This document shows positions 27,792 through 36,889 of a stretch of DNA of 64,000 bases, one piece after another. The first letter of the stretch is position 1; every line of letters begins with the position of its first letter. Both the position numbers and the translations under genes were made by a program. Under the pieces are notes generated by a model, which had not been told where the DNA came from, made no database searches, and worked only from the letters and a program-made list of their open reading frames with translations. Origin of the DNA: Celerinatantimonas sp046054165 (GTDB lineage: Bacteria > Pseudomonadota > Gammaproteobacteria > Enterobacterales > Celerinatantimonadaceae); assembly GCF_046054165.1 (NCBI RefSeq), contig NZ_JBFNXK010000004.1, forward strand, positions 124,001 through 188,000, read 5' to 3'.

Positions 27792-28556
27792 ATGGCCAGT
27801 TTAACAATTCGGCAGCTGGACAAAAGTTATCCGCTTGCCAAAGGCGCACGCAATCTGGTGCTCAATAAAATAGACCTGACGTTGCATAGCAATGAATTCG
27901 TGTCTATCGTCGGAGCTTCGGGCTGTGGCAAAAGCACTCTGCTCTCGATTGCCGCCGGATTAGAAGAATTTGATAGCGGCGAAGTACTGGTCGATGACCA
28001 ACCGATCCAAGGGCCGGGCATTGATCGCGGCGTCGTCTTTCAAAGCTACACATTGCTGCCTTGGTTGACGGCCCGGCAGAATATTGAATTTGCCCTGAAA
28101 TCTGCCGGCTATGCACACACCGAGCGAGCTGAGATCGCTCAGCAGCATTTAGAGCTGGTCAAACTAGCCCACGCCGCCGACAAATGGCCAGCAGAGCTTT
28201 CCGGTGGGATGCAACAGCGCGTCGCCATTGCCCGAGCGCTCTCCTATCGCCCGAAAATTTTGCTGATGGATGAACCCTTCGGCGCACTGGATGCCATGAC
28301 CCGACGCCAGATGCAGCAATTATTGTTAGAAATTTGGGAAACCCATCGTCTGACGGTGATGTTCGTGACGCATGATATTGAAGAAGCGATATATCTCTCT
28401 GATCGCGTGGTGGTGATGAAACCCGCTGAAATCGACCAATGTATCGATATTCCCATCGAGCGTCCTCGTGATTTTTCAGTGACCCATCACCCTGATTTTC
28501 TCAATATTCAAAGTCAGATTTTTGAACGCATTAGTCAACCTTTAGAACATGCTTAA
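27792..28556 (+). CDS. ABC importer ATPase, NitT/TauT type
   Basis: 254 residues. Walker A is GASGCGKST (about 42-50), the signature LSGGMQQRVAIARAL, Walker B ILLMDEPFGALD and the switch His in VMFVTHDIEEA. All ATP-binding parts are intact and the spacing is normal. It energises the importer encoded by the two preceding genes. The next gene starts 20 bases later behind GAGGAG. Confidence 0.93.
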   Translation: MASLTIRQLDKSYPLAKGARNLVLNKIDLTLHSNEFVSIVGASGCGKSTLLSIAAGLEEFDSGEVLVDDQPIQGPGIDRGVVFQSYTLLPWLTARQNIEFALKSAGYAHTERAEIAQQHLELVKLAHAADKWPAELSGGMQQRVAIARALSYRPKILLMDEPFGALDAMTRRQMQQLLLEIWETHRLTVMFVTHDIEEAIYLSDRVVVMKPAEIDQCIDIPIERPRDFSVTHHPDFLNIQSQIFERISQPLEHA

Positions 28557-28576
28557 CCAGTGAGGAGCATTACATC

Positions 28577-29908
28577 ATGGAAGTTTCATTCTATGACCTG
28601 AGCGGACAAGCCGAAATTCCTTCTGCCTTATTACAACGTACCGAATCAGACCTGTCCTTTTTTAGCGAAAAAGTCACCCCCATTATTGAAGAAGTTCGTA
28701 CCCATGGCGATCAGGCCTTAATCGATTTTGCCATCAAATTTGATGGTGTCACCGTTCCGACCTTCTCGGTCAAAGCGCAGCCGAGCGAATTTGAAGCGGC
28801 TTTCGCCAGCCTTGATCCCGAGGTCATTGAGACTATCCGTTATTCCGTTGAAAATGTGCGCGCTTTTCACGAAGCTCAAAAACCCGAAGAGATGTGGCTT
28901 AAAGAAATGCGACCCGGAGCCTTTGCCGGTGACCGCCATGTTCCGATTGAAGCCGTGGCTTGTTATGTGCCACGAGGCAAAGGCTCATTCCCGAGTGTAC
29001 TGATCATGACCGCGGTACCGGCCGTCGTCGCTGGGGTGCCAAAACCGATTATCATCACCCCACCGGGTCCCGATGGTACGGTTGATGCGGCCACGCTGGT
29101 TGCCGCTCAATTAGTCGGCATTGAAGAAGTTTATAAATGTGGCGGGGCTCAAGGGGTGGCCGCCGTGGCTTTTGGTACCGAATCGGTTCCTAAATGTCTG
29201 AAAATCGTCGGTCCCGGCAGCCCGTGGGTCGTTGCGGCTAAACAACAACTGACGCATCTATTGGATCCGGGCGTTCCTGCCGGTCCGAGCGAAAGTATTA
29301 TTCTCGCCGATGAAACGGTCGATGGGAAAATAGCGGCGCTGGACTTGTTGATTGAATCGGAACATGGCCCGGATTCATCAGCTTATTTGGTCACCCACTC
29401 TAAAGCCGTGGCCGATGCTGCGATCAACGCACTGCCCGATTACTGGCAGCAGATTGAGCCCAAACGCATGGAGTTTTCGCAAGCCGTATTATGTGGCCAT
29501 CACGGCGGCGTGATCTTGACCGATAGCTTTGAAAAAGCGATTGAATTCGTCAATGCATATGCGCCGGAACATTTGGAAATTTTAGCCAAAGAGCCGATGT
29601 CGGTGATGCCCAAAATTCACAATGCTGGAGAAATTTTGTTGGGCAATTACACCCCCATTTCTCTGGGGAATTTCGTGTTGGGTCCGAATGCCGTATTACC
29701 CACCAATGCCAAAGCGAAAACAGCCGGACCGCTCTCTGTATTCGATTACATGAAGCGGATCTCGGTCGGGTATGTCACCGAAGCCGGCTATGCGGAACTA
29801 GCTCAACACGCCAATCGCTTCGCGCATTATGAGGGCTTTAGCGGCCACGCATTAGCCGTTTCCAAGCTGCGTGATCAATTGCTTAAAGGCGATTCACATG
29901 AGTCATGA
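28577..29908 (+). CDS. HisD-family catabolic alcohol/aldehyde dehydrogenase (not biosynthetic HisD)
   Basis: 443 residues with the HisD fold: CYVPRGKGSFPS, GPGSPWVVAAKQQL, PAGPSESI and APEHLE, where Glu331-His332 match the catalytic base pair. The zinc site is changed. The position of the HisD Gln ligand is Glu260 (IESEHGP), His263 is kept, the Asp of GDYASGTNH is Asn365 in GNFVLGPNAVLPT, and His424 is kept. The GPNAVLPT form is found in catabolic paralogues such as sulfopropanediol dehydrogenase HpsN. It probably oxidises an alcohol to an acid in two NAD-dependent steps. The substrate may be a sulfonated diol, histidinol or something else. Confidence 0.82.
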   Translation: MEVSFYDLSGQAEIPSALLQRTESDLSFFSEKVTPIIEEVRTHGDQALIDFAIKFDGVTVPTFSVKAQPSEFEAAFASLDPEVIETIRYSVENVRAFHEAQKPEEMWLKEMRPGAFAGDRHVPIEAVACYVPRGKGSFPSVLIMTAVPAVVAGVPKPIIITPPGPDGTVDAATLVAAQLVGIEEVYKCGGAQGVAAVAFGTESVPKCLKIVGPGSPWVVAAKQQLTHLLDPGVPAGPSESIILADETVDGKIAALDLLIESEHGPDSSAYLVTHSKAVADAAINALPDYWQQIEPKRMEFSQAVLCGHHGGVILTDSFEKAIEFVNAYAPEHLEILAKEPMSVMPKIHNAGEILLGNYTPISLGNFVLGPNAVLPTNAKAKTAGPLSVFDYMKRISVGYVTEAGYAELAQHANRFAHYEGFSGHALAVSKLRDQLLKGDSHES

Positions 29909-31190
29909 ACCTCTTGCGGCCCAAGCCAACACCCTGGCCAAGCAAGGCCAGTGGCAAGCCGCGAGCGATAAACTCAGCCAGCTTATTCGCGAAATGACCG
30001 GTTCCCAACCGGTCTCGCTCACCATCAATCGGGATCAATACAGCCTTAATTCACTGAATGGATTGGCGGAACTAAGCCGTGGTGAATCGCTCTTTTTTAA
30101 ATATCATCATGAGGAAGGCGAAGAGAAGTCGATTGAGGAGTATTACCGGGCCGAGCTGCTGCAAACCTATGGATTTCCGGTCGATCTACCGTTGTATGCC
30201 TGTAAAGAGCCGGGACGCCAGTTGCTTTTATATCGCAAGCGGGAGACTGAACGTTTTGCCGATGTTTGTCGTCGCTGGGAAGCATCGCCCGATGCAGCCA
30301 CCCTTCCTAAATTGGTCGCCGCGCAGCGTGCACTCGATCAATTGACGTTCGAGCGAGCCATCAGCACTCTGCGCGTCGGTGATCCAGCGCAGATCCAAAA
30401 AGAGGCAATCCACCAGCTCTTTTATAATCGCTTAATCGATACCGAACACGAAGCCGGTTTCGGCGGTCGCGTCGCGCGCTTTTATGTGGATAAACCGATG
30501 CAACTGGGCGATGAAATACTCAGTTGGGAGCAGTTTGCCAACTATCAGTGGCACATCAATGGGATCCATTATCCGCATTCAGTGGCCACACTCTTTCGCC
30601 AAGCGGCGCACTATTTAGCGCCTAGCGAACTCACGGATCAGGGCGTTATTGTTGCACATGGCGATGCTCATAATGCCAATGTCTGGTTTGAAGATGAACC
30701 CGGTCAAAATGCCCGGCTCACCTTATTTGATCCCGCTTTTGCCGGTGATCAAATCCCGGCGTTGCTGGCTGAAGTCAAAGCGACTTTCCACAATATTTTT
30801 GCCCATCCGTATTGGCTGTATGAACCGGGACTGGCTCCCCAACACTATCAGGTTGCCGTGGCCGTGGACCATGATCGTCAGCTCATTGCCATTCATCACA
30901 ATTGGCAACTCAGTAAGCTTCGTCAGGCATTTTTAGAGAGCAAAATTAATCACTATTGGCGTCCGCTGCTCACTGAACTGAAAGCACGTCAGTTACTCCC
31001 TTTGCACTGGCAATCTATCATCCAGCTGGGATTATTTTGTTGTCCAACTTTAGTACTCGATCTGCGTACCGGCGGTTTTGGCCAGCACAATCCGACCAGT
31101 TCGGCTTTAGGCTGGGCGATTGCCGTCGCACTCGGTAACGGCGGTGATGGTTTAGGTGATTGGATCGCGCCATTAGATATGTTGGCATAA
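29898..31190 (+). CDS. APH/choline-kinase-like phosphotransferase
   Basis: 430 residues from the ATG at 29898, overlapping the HisD-like gene by 11 bases. The C-terminal lobe carries the Brenner motif VAHGDAHNANVWF (catalytic Asp) and LTLFDPAFAGDQIPALLAEV (metal-binding Asp), as in aminoglycoside and choline kinases. The N-terminal lobe contains FKYHHEEGEE and a long helical part. It should phosphorylate a hydroxyl of a small molecule. In this operon it may activate the imported compound or an intermediate. I know no pathway with this exact gene set. Confidence 0.72.
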   Translation: MSHEPLAAQANTLAKQGQWQAASDKLSQLIREMTGSQPVSLTINRDQYSLNSLNGLAELSRGESLFFKYHHEEGEEKSIEEYYRAELLQTYGFPVDLPLYACKEPGRQLLLYRKRETERFADVCRRWEASPDAATLPKLVAAQRALDQLTFERAISTLRVGDPAQIQKEAIHQLFYNRLIDTEHEAGFGGRVARFYVDKPMQLGDEILSWEQFANYQWHINGIHYPHSVATLFRQAAHYLAPSELTDQGVIVAHGDAHNANVWFEDEPGQNARLTLFDPAFAGDQIPALLAEVKATFHNIFAHPYWLYEPGLAPQHYQVAVAVDHDRQLIAIHHNWQLSKLRQAFLESKINHYWRPLLTELKARQLLPLHWQSIIQLGLFCCPTLVLDLRTGGFGQHNPTSSALGWAIAVALGNGGDGLGDWIAPLDMLA

Positions 31191-31198
31191 GGAGCCTT

Positions 31199-32182
31199 AT
31201 GAAAGCGGCACAACTTTACGGGATTGGGGATATTCGCATTGATGAGATAGCCGCGCCAACCAACCTCGAAGCCAAACAACTGCGCTTACAGGTGGATGCC
31301 GTCGGCATTTGTGGCTCCGACCTGCATAACTATCAAACCGGCCAGTGGATGTCACAGCTCCCGATGATCCCGGGTCATGAGTTTACCGCGACTGTGCTCG
31401 AAATCGGCGCTGATGTCGATGCGTTTCAGGTCGGTGATAAAGTCGTTGCCGATTCGCGGGTTTGGTGTGGCAAATGCCCGGCTTGCCAGCGGCAACAGTA
31501 CAACCACTGTGCATCGCTCGCTTTTGTCGGCGAAGTGTGTGCCGGTGGAATGACCGAGCAAGTACTACACGATGAGCGGCAATTACTTAAAGTACCTGCA
31601 TCACTGCCGCCCGAAGTGGCGGTATTAAGTGAACCGCTGGGCGTTTCGCTACGCGTGATCCATCAACTCGCGGCCGCCGCAGGAGAAGTGGTCAAAATTG
31701 CCGGAGGTGGAACCATTGGCGGACTGGCCGCATTACTACTGAGTGACATCTTTCAGCATCCGGTCGTATTGAGTGAGCCCAACCCCCAGCGCTATCAAAA
31801 ATTAAACGCGCTGATCGCTTTGAGCGATGAGCAACCGTTTCGCTATGCCATCGATGCCACCGGTATCCCTGCGGTCATTAATCAATTAATCGAACAGATT
31901 GAACCCGGTGGCCGCATTGCTCTCGTGGGTCTGCCGCACCAAAATCAGATGATCGACATTTTAACGGTGGTTGAAAAAGAGATTACGCTGATCGGTTGCA
32001 GCGTCTTTGATGGCGAGCAGCGTCAGGCCATTGACTATCTATCCCCACTGGCCGGGAAACTCAAACAGTTGGTGTCACCACCATTCGCGTTAGAGGATAT
32101 CCCCAGCATTTATGAACAACTGAGTCAGGGCGGCGCCGATTACCTGAAAGCCGTGATCCAACCGAATCGTCGTCCTCAATAA
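31199..32182 (+). CDS. Zinc-dependent medium-chain dehydrogenase
   Basis: 327 residues from the ATG at 31199 behind AGGAG. Catalytic zinc ligands are in VGICGSDLHN and PGHEFTA; the structural zinc loop is WCGKCPACQRQQYNHC. The NAD-binding domain has a GGGTIGGLAALL loop. The overall type is that of threonine or polyol dehydrogenases. It is followed by an SDR. Together with the HisD-like gene, two secondary-alcohol dehydrogenases of this kind could interconvert stereoisomers of a diol before oxidation, as proposed for sulfopropanediol pathways. This is inference. Confidence 0.85.
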   Translation: MKAAQLYGIGDIRIDEIAAPTNLEAKQLRLQVDAVGICGSDLHNYQTGQWMSQLPMIPGHEFTATVLEIGADVDAFQVGDKVVADSRVWCGKCPACQRQQYNHCASLAFVGEVCAGGMTEQVLHDERQLLKVPASLPPEVAVLSEPLGVSLRVIHQLAAAAGEVVKIAGGGTIGGLAALLLSDIFQHPVVLSEPNPQRYQKLNALIALSDEQPFRYAIDATGIPAVINQLIEQIEPGGRIALVGLPHQNQMIDILTVVEKEITLIGCSVFDGEQRQAIDYLSPLAGKLKQLVSPPFALEDIPSIYEQLSQGGADYLKAVIQPNRRPQ

Positions 32183-32237
32183 CCCACATTGCGTGGATCG
32201 CCTCGCGCTTTAGCGCTGATGCGTAAGGAGTTAGCAG

Positions 32238-32993
32238 ATGCAATCATCCCTATTTTCGGTACGCGGCAAACGCGTCATTATTACCGGTGGCAGTAAAGGG
32301 ATCGGGCTGGCATTAGCCCGTGGTTTTTGTGAGGCGGGTGCTGAAGTGACCATTACCGCCCGGGATCCCCATTATTTAGAGCAGAGCCGCCAAGCACTGG
32401 CGAAAATCAATCCCCATGTTCGGGCTCAGCCCTTGGATGTCACCGATATCCATGCAATCAACACTTTCTTTGCCAACCAACCTGCTTTCGATATTTTGAT
32501 CAACAATGCCGGCACGGAACACGTTTGCCCTTCGCTGAAGATGACCGAATCCATCTGGGATCAGATTATCAATACCAACCTCAAAGGCAGTTTCTTTTGC
32601 GCGCGCGCCTGTGCCGAGCACATGAGCCCGCACGGCCACGGTGTTATTATCAATCTGTGCTCGTTAACCAGTGAGGTCGGCGTCCCCGGAGCAACCCCCT
32701 ATGGCGCCTCTAAAAGTGGTCTGCTAGGCATGACGCGAGCGTTAAGTAGCGAATGGGCCAAACTGGGGATCCGTGTCAATGCCATCGGCCCCGGCTATTT
32801 TAAAACCGAGATGACCGATGTGTTCTATCAAGATGAGCAGTGGTGTGAATCCATGTTAGAGAAAATCCCGATGCAACGCTTTGGCGAGTTAGACGACTTA
32901 ATCGGCACGGCTATCTTTTTAGCCAGCGATGCCTCCCGCTATATGAGTGGTCAGGTACTCTATGTTGACGGCGGTTATTTAGCGTCTATCTGA
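32238..32993 (+). CDS. Short-chain dehydrogenase/reductase
   Basis: 251 residues, with AAGGAG upstream of the ATG. Cofactor motif GGSKGIGLALA (about 17-27), then NNAG, the catalytic Ser in NLCSLTSEVG and YGASK with the Tyr/Lys pair; the C-terminus GQVLYVDGGY is classical. The type resembles gluconate 5-dehydrogenase and 3-oxoacyl-like SDRs. Last gene of the seven-gene operon. It may reduce the ketone made by the zinc dehydrogenase, giving net inversion of a hydroxyl group; the substrate is unknown. Confidence 0.87.
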   Translation: MQSSLFSVRGKRVIITGGSKGIGLALARGFCEAGAEVTITARDPHYLEQSRQALAKINPHVRAQPLDVTDIHAINTFFANQPAFDILINNAGTEHVCPSLKMTESIWDQIINTNLKGSFFCARACAEHMSPHGHGVIINLCSLTSEVGVPGATPYGASKSGLLGMTRALSSEWAKLGIRVNAIGPGYFKTEMTDVFYQDEQWCESMLEKIPMQRFGELDDLIGTAIFLASDASRYMSGQVLYVDGGYLASI

Positions 32994-33104
32994 CAAGGAG
33001 CGGCACGACCTTTTAAATCGGATACTCGGAATAAAAATCTACAGGACACGACATTCATCATATGTGTATCGCTTACTCTTTATTCTAAGAAGCAATGATA
33101 TGTT

Positions 33105-33569
33105 TTATGCGTAAACGACCTGAAAGCGCTCTAAAACTAACACCATATCTTCATGAGGGGTGATCCCTAACTCGGCGCATTCATTTGAGAAAAATTCCCA
33201 ATGAACTTTGCGCCACCATGTTAATGTCTTATCCCCCTCACCTTCGGCGGCCGCGAATTCTGCAGTAACCTCTTTGAATTTACACTTAGAGACTGATTTA
33301 ATGGCTACGATACAAACAGGCTCGCCACTCCAGTTCGTAACCACCAACAAATGGCCGACTTTAGGTCGTTCTTCACCTTTATAGTGGTACCCGTCATCCA
33401 AGCTACATGACGCGCGCTTTTCTCCTCGCCGGATCAATTCAGCGCAAACATTGGCATTGTACTCATCAGCACAAAAATAGTCCGAACTAAACGAGGTGTA
33501 CTGCGCGGCTATTTCAGAGGGTAATGAATTTAAATAGTGATCCAAATAAGCCTGACATCGTTCGTTCAT
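33105..33569 (-). CDS. ASCH-domain protein
   Basis: 154 residues from the ATG at 33569, with GAGG upstream; one codon earlier a TTG is also possible. The ASCH core is visible as ELIRRGEKRASCSL, PKVGHLLVVTNWSGEPVCI and VIAIKSV-like strands, followed by GEGDKTLTWWRKVHWEFF typical of this subgroup. ASCH proteins are beta-barrels related to PUA and are thought to bind RNA or hydrolyse modified nucleosides. It is a lone gene at the start of the accessory region. Confidence 0.82.
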   Translation of the reverse strand: MNERCQAYLDHYLNSLPSEIAAQYTSFSSDYFCADEYNANVCAELIRRGEKRASCSLDDGYHYKGEERPKVGHLLVVTNWSGEPVCIVAIKSVSKCKFKEVTAEFAAAEGEGDKTLTWWRKVHWEFFSNECAELGITPHEDMVLVLERFQVVYA

Positions 33570-33726
33570 CAAATCCTCAAATTAATTCAAAAGTTAACTT
33601 AACGCAGTTAGCCTCAACAGAAAGTTAGCCTTCCTTAGCAAAGGGAAATACGATGATAGGCATAGAACCAAACAATCTGGAACTCAAAATGCCTCACGTG
33701 ACAAATTCCGCTTAAATACGTCTACC

Positions 33727-34224
33727 TTAGATCCCACTTCTTCTTGAAGGCTCTGATTGATGAAGATAACGTGTAAATGTGTCTTTGGGACGCTCTAGAT
33801 TATTGGCTGCCAGTACTCTGGATGCCATACCTCGGTGATTACTGCCATGAGTTAACAAATGAAGCAAAATTTCTTCGACTGACATCTGTCCTGTATCACC
33901 ATCAACAAACCTAAACGGAATCACCCTTTCTAGCTCTTCTTTGGATGCGGCTTTTGTATACTGAACTAACCATGAGTCGTTTTGCTTCATGGTCTCCCGC
34001 AACATCGATAAGGTTGGTGTCTCAACAGTATTGTCAGCACTATATTTTTCAGACTCACCCAAAATTCGACTGATGAAGAGGCTATCAACGACTGTTGTAT
34101 GGTTTAGGATCCTGATGAAAAAAGTGGCCTCACTTTCAGGAAGCCTTGAGAACTGCTGTTCTCCAAGATGAAGCAATTCACTATTTGCCCACTCTTTATA
34201 TTGAAACGCCTTAGAAAAATCCAT
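33727..34224 (-). CDS. DinB-family protein
   Basis: 165 residues from the ATG at 34224, with GGAG upstream. It forms a predicted four-helix bundle. The metal-binding histidines are likely in RILNHTTVVDSLF (His near 41) and in LLHLLTHGSNHRGMAS, the usual C-terminal HxxxH pair of DinB/YfiT proteins. Such proteins bind nickel or zinc and some act as thiol transferases. Role unknown; single gene. Confidence 0.85.
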   Translation of the reverse strand: MDFSKAFQYKEWANSELLHLGEQQFSRLPESEATFFIRILNHTTVVDSLFISRILGESEKYSADNTVETPTLSMLRETMKQNDSWLVQYTKAASKEELERVIPFRFVDGDTGQMSVEEILLHLLTHGSNHRGMASRVLAANNLERPKDTFTRYLHQSEPSRRSGI

Positions 34225-34576
34225 TGTGTCTCCATTACTATGCATTGGGAATTTGCAGAACTCAACCTGAACCTGACATCAGCAACTGCGGCAGATTGTC
34301 CACCAAATATTTTTACCATAAAATTGCCAAAGCCATGATAAAAATTCAATACAGAAAACGCTCCGCCCGCTTGGTTTGGTCATGCGCATTATGCATATTC
34401 TGTGTTCAACGATATGACTCGATTAACGAGCGGAATTTAAAGCTTGTATCGGCATACGTTCCGCAGCCCAAGAACGTGATATTCCTACCGTTTTAGCGGT
34501 TATTTTTGGCATTTGCCATAGCGCCGAACTATACTCCCATCTATTCATATTTCCCCATGTACATCAAGGACAGATC
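34225..34576. other. Intergenic region before the tail-collar cluster
   Basis: About 350 bases. A 90-codon plus-strand frame crosses it but has no ribosome site and no recognisable content. No operator or terminator was identified. Confidence 0.4.
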
Positions 34577-34885
34577 ATGGCTGAGCTACCGACCCACGAA
34601 GCGTTCGAATCGCAGTTAAACAAGACTTTCGAAGTTGAATACGATCCGGAACAACCACCAGAAATACTCACCTTAAAACACATCTCAGAAGTTTCTACCA
34701 TCGGGGGCGGTTTTGCGGGTTATGGCATGACATTCGTCGCGCCGCTAGCTGAAGGCTATTTAATGCAAAAACAGTGGCCGATGAAGAATGACACCCTAGG
34801 AGAATTCAGCCTTTTTCTGGTGCCAGGGGGTCCCAAAGAGGACACCTTCGAGTACAACGCCACACTGACATTCAAACAATCTTAA
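34577..34885 (+). CDS. DUF6916-like protein
   Basis: 102 residues, cytoplasmic. The N-terminus LPTHEAFESQLNKTFEVEY, a central LKHISEVSTI and the C-terminus FSLFLVPGGPKEDTFEYNATL follow a small beta-rich family often found next to tail-collar (MdpB-like) proteins; I assign DUF6916 from memory of that pattern. It lies about 100 bases before three such proteins, so a shared function is likely. Mechanism unknown. Confidence 0.6.
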   Translation: MAELPTHEAFESQLNKTFEVEYDPEQPPEILTLKHISEVSTIGGGFAGYGMTFVAPLAEGYLMQKQWPMKNDTLGEFSLFLVPGGPKEDTFEYNATLTFKQS

Positions 34886-34988
34886 TGGCGGCCTAAACTA
34901 GGATTCTGTGCCGACGCTCAGGAACGTCCGCTCACGATGAACGTTCTACGGCATATCAACAACATCGGAAAAGCAAAAGGAGGTGATC

Positions 34989-35513
34989 ATGGCAGAGCCT
35001 TTTCTGGGAGAAATCCGAATGTTCGGATTTAATTTCCCGCCAAAAGACTGGGCCCTATGCAATGGACAAGAGATGCCCATCGCCGATAACGCGGCACTCT
35101 ATTCATTACTTGGCGTAACCTTTGGCGGTGATGGCAGGAGCGTGTTCAAACTTCCTGACCTACGCGGACGAACCCCGATCCATCTCAACCCAGCCAGGGG
35201 AGCAACTTATGCCCAGACCCGGGGAGCCTTTGGCGGGCAAGAAGTGGTCACATTAACAGTTGACGAACTGCCCGCACACCAGCACGCGTTCTATGCTACT
35301 GAAGAGCTGGCCGATAAGGGGCTCTTGGCTCCGGATCGACGGGTTTTGGCTCAAGCCAATGGCGCTATTTATGGCCCCCCCACCAATCTAGTGCCATTAA
35401 TCGTCAATAGTATCAGCGAAACCGGCGGAGGGCAGGCCCATGCCAATTTACAGCCTAGCTTGGTGATCAATTTTTGTATCGCACTTAAAGGAGAGTATCC
35501 AACCCGGAATTAG
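34989..35513 (+). CDS. Tail-collar domain protein (MdpB-like), copy 1
   Basis: 174 residues from the ATG at 34989, preceded by a near-perfect AAGGAGG. It opens MAEPFLGEIRMFGFNFPP and has WALCNGQ, FGGDGRSVFKLPDLRGRTPI and the LPAHQHAF metal-type histidine motif, then LQPSLVINFCIALKGEYP at the end. These are the parts of the phage tail-collar domain as found in microcystin-dependent protein MdpB. No signal peptide. First of three tandem relatives. There are no tail, sheath or baseplate genes, so it is not part of a visible phage. Confidence 0.88.
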   Translation: MAEPFLGEIRMFGFNFPPKDWALCNGQEMPIADNAALYSLLGVTFGGDGRSVFKLPDLRGRTPIHLNPARGATYAQTRGAFGGQEVVTLTVDELPAHQHAFYATEELADKGLLAPDRRVLAQANGAIYGPPTNLVPLIVNSISETGGGQAHANLQPSLVINFCIALKGEYPTRN

Positions 35514-35565
35514 CCGCCGTTGGATTGCAATCAGCTTATGAATATTTTTTCAAAAGGAGACGGTT

Positions 35566-36093
35566 ATGGCCGATCCATTTTTGGGTGAAATACGCATGTT
35601 TGCCGGAAATTATGCTCCATACCACTGGGCCTTCTGCGATGGCCAGATTATGAATATCGTGAACAATGAAGCTTTGGCCAGCTTATTGAGTAGTATCTAT
35701 GGCGGGGATGAGCGCTCGACATTTGGTTTGCCGGATATGCGAGGCCGGATCCCCGTTCATTTTGGTCAGGGTACAGGCCTGACAACCCGGCAAATCGGTC
35801 AGCGATATGGGATGGAATCCGCTGAATTAACAGAAGCACAGATCCCGCCACACCGACACAGCATGAATGCTTCTACCGATGTTGCCAGGGATACTTTTCC
35901 CTCGAATAATATTCCTGCAGTAGCGAACCCTGGATTTTATAGTCAGGGACAAACGGCCTCGATGGTAGTGAATTTTCCCGACTCGGTGATCGGGAAAACA
36001 GGCAGTAATAAACCGCAGCATTACAACATCATGCCTTCTCTGGTGCTTAACTTTATTATCGCCATGCGAGGTGCCTATCCACCCAGAAACTAA
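35566..36093 (+). CDS. Tail-collar domain protein (MdpB-like), copy 2
   Basis: 175 residues, AAGGAG upstream. Same layout as copy 1: MADPFLGEIRMFAGNYAPYH, WAFCDGQ, YGGDERSTFGLPDMRGRIPV, IPPHRHSMNA and a C-terminal MPSLVLNFIIAMRGAYP. The middle variable segment (about 100-140) differs from the other copies; this is where such proteins usually bind their target. Tandem duplication and divergence are evident. Confidence 0.88.
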   Translation: MADPFLGEIRMFAGNYAPYHWAFCDGQIMNIVNNEALASLLSSIYGGDERSTFGLPDMRGRIPVHFGQGTGLTTRQIGQRYGMESAELTEAQIPPHRHSMNASTDVARDTFPSNNIPAVANPGFYSQGQTASMVVNFPDSVIGKTGSNKPQHYNIMPSLVLNFIIAMRGAYPPRN

Positions 36094-36137
36094 TGCCTTT
36101 TTAAAACCAATACTCATCTGAAAAACAAGGAGGCAAT

Positions 36138-36659
36138 ATGGCAGAGCCATTCATCGGAGAGATAAGAATTTTTACCTATAACTTCCCACCCAATGGTTGG
36201 GCATACTGTAATGGCCAGATAATGAGTGTCGGCGAAAACCCGGCGTTATTCTCTGTGATATCAGACTATTGGGGCGGGAACGGTAGCACCACTTTCGCTT
36301 TACCAAACCTAACCGGACGCGCACCGATGCATTCTGGGAAAGGGCCGGGCTTAACTAATCGGGTTATAGCAGAGCTGCCGGGGCTCGACGAGGTCGGGTT
36401 GGGTGAGAGTATGTTACCGACCCATTCGCATTTGGCGAGTGCCTACCGTTTAGCCGGAGAGGAAACCGCGCCCCAAGGACATTATCTGGCCAATGCAGAC
36501 GGTATTTCTGAGTATAAGGACATCCCTTATACCGCCACCGAAATGAGTTCATCTATGGTCGGGGAGACAGGGAAAAATACGACTCATCTTAATTTACAAC
36601 CATACCTGACGCTCCCCTTCTGCATTGCGCTTGAGGGCATCTATCCTTCCAGAAACTAA
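36138..36659 (+). CDS. Tail-collar domain protein (MdpB-like), copy 3
   Basis: 173 residues, AAGGAGG upstream. MAEPFIGEIRIFTYNFPPNG, WAYCNGQ, WGGNGSTTFALPNLTGRAPM, LPTHSHLAS and LQPYLTLPFCIALEGIYP match the other two copies. The last of the trio, 230 bases before the sulfotransferase gene. All three have their own strong ribosome site, implying similar and high expression. Confidence 0.88.
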   Translation: MAEPFIGEIRIFTYNFPPNGWAYCNGQIMSVGENPALFSVISDYWGGNGSTTFALPNLTGRAPMHSGKGPGLTNRVIAELPGLDEVGLGESMLPTHSHLASAYRLAGEETAPQGHYLANADGISEYKDIPYTATEMSSSMVGETGKNTTHLNLQPYLTLPFCIALEGIYPSRN

Positions 36660-36889
36660 ATAATAGCGTCTGATGGGAGATTAACTACGGTTCAAGATAA
36701 AAGTGCTAAATAAGTGTTCTTAAAACCAGATCATAGAAGCCTTTTCCAACCTTGTCCTCCTCATCATTCCCGGCGCGGAGGGGCAATGTATCGGAATAGC
36801 TGCGACTCCTTGGATGGAGCACCGTGAGGAACAACTATTTAGGCACAAAAAAATTTTATTAAACAGAAGGGATATCAAGGGGCTACCAC

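Noticed and set aside
28577..29908. Biosynthetic histidinol dehydrogenase (hisD)
   Set aside because: The zinc-ligand positions and the GDYASGTNH-type motif are changed and no other his biosynthetic gene is near.
34224..34496. 90-codon plus-strand frame before the tail-collar cluster
   Set aside because: No ribosome site, overlaps the DinB start and untranslated region, and the residue pattern matches nothing.
34989..36659. Prophage or contractile injection system
   Set aside because: Only tail-collar domains are present; there are no sheath, tube, baseplate, capsid, lysis or integrase genes.
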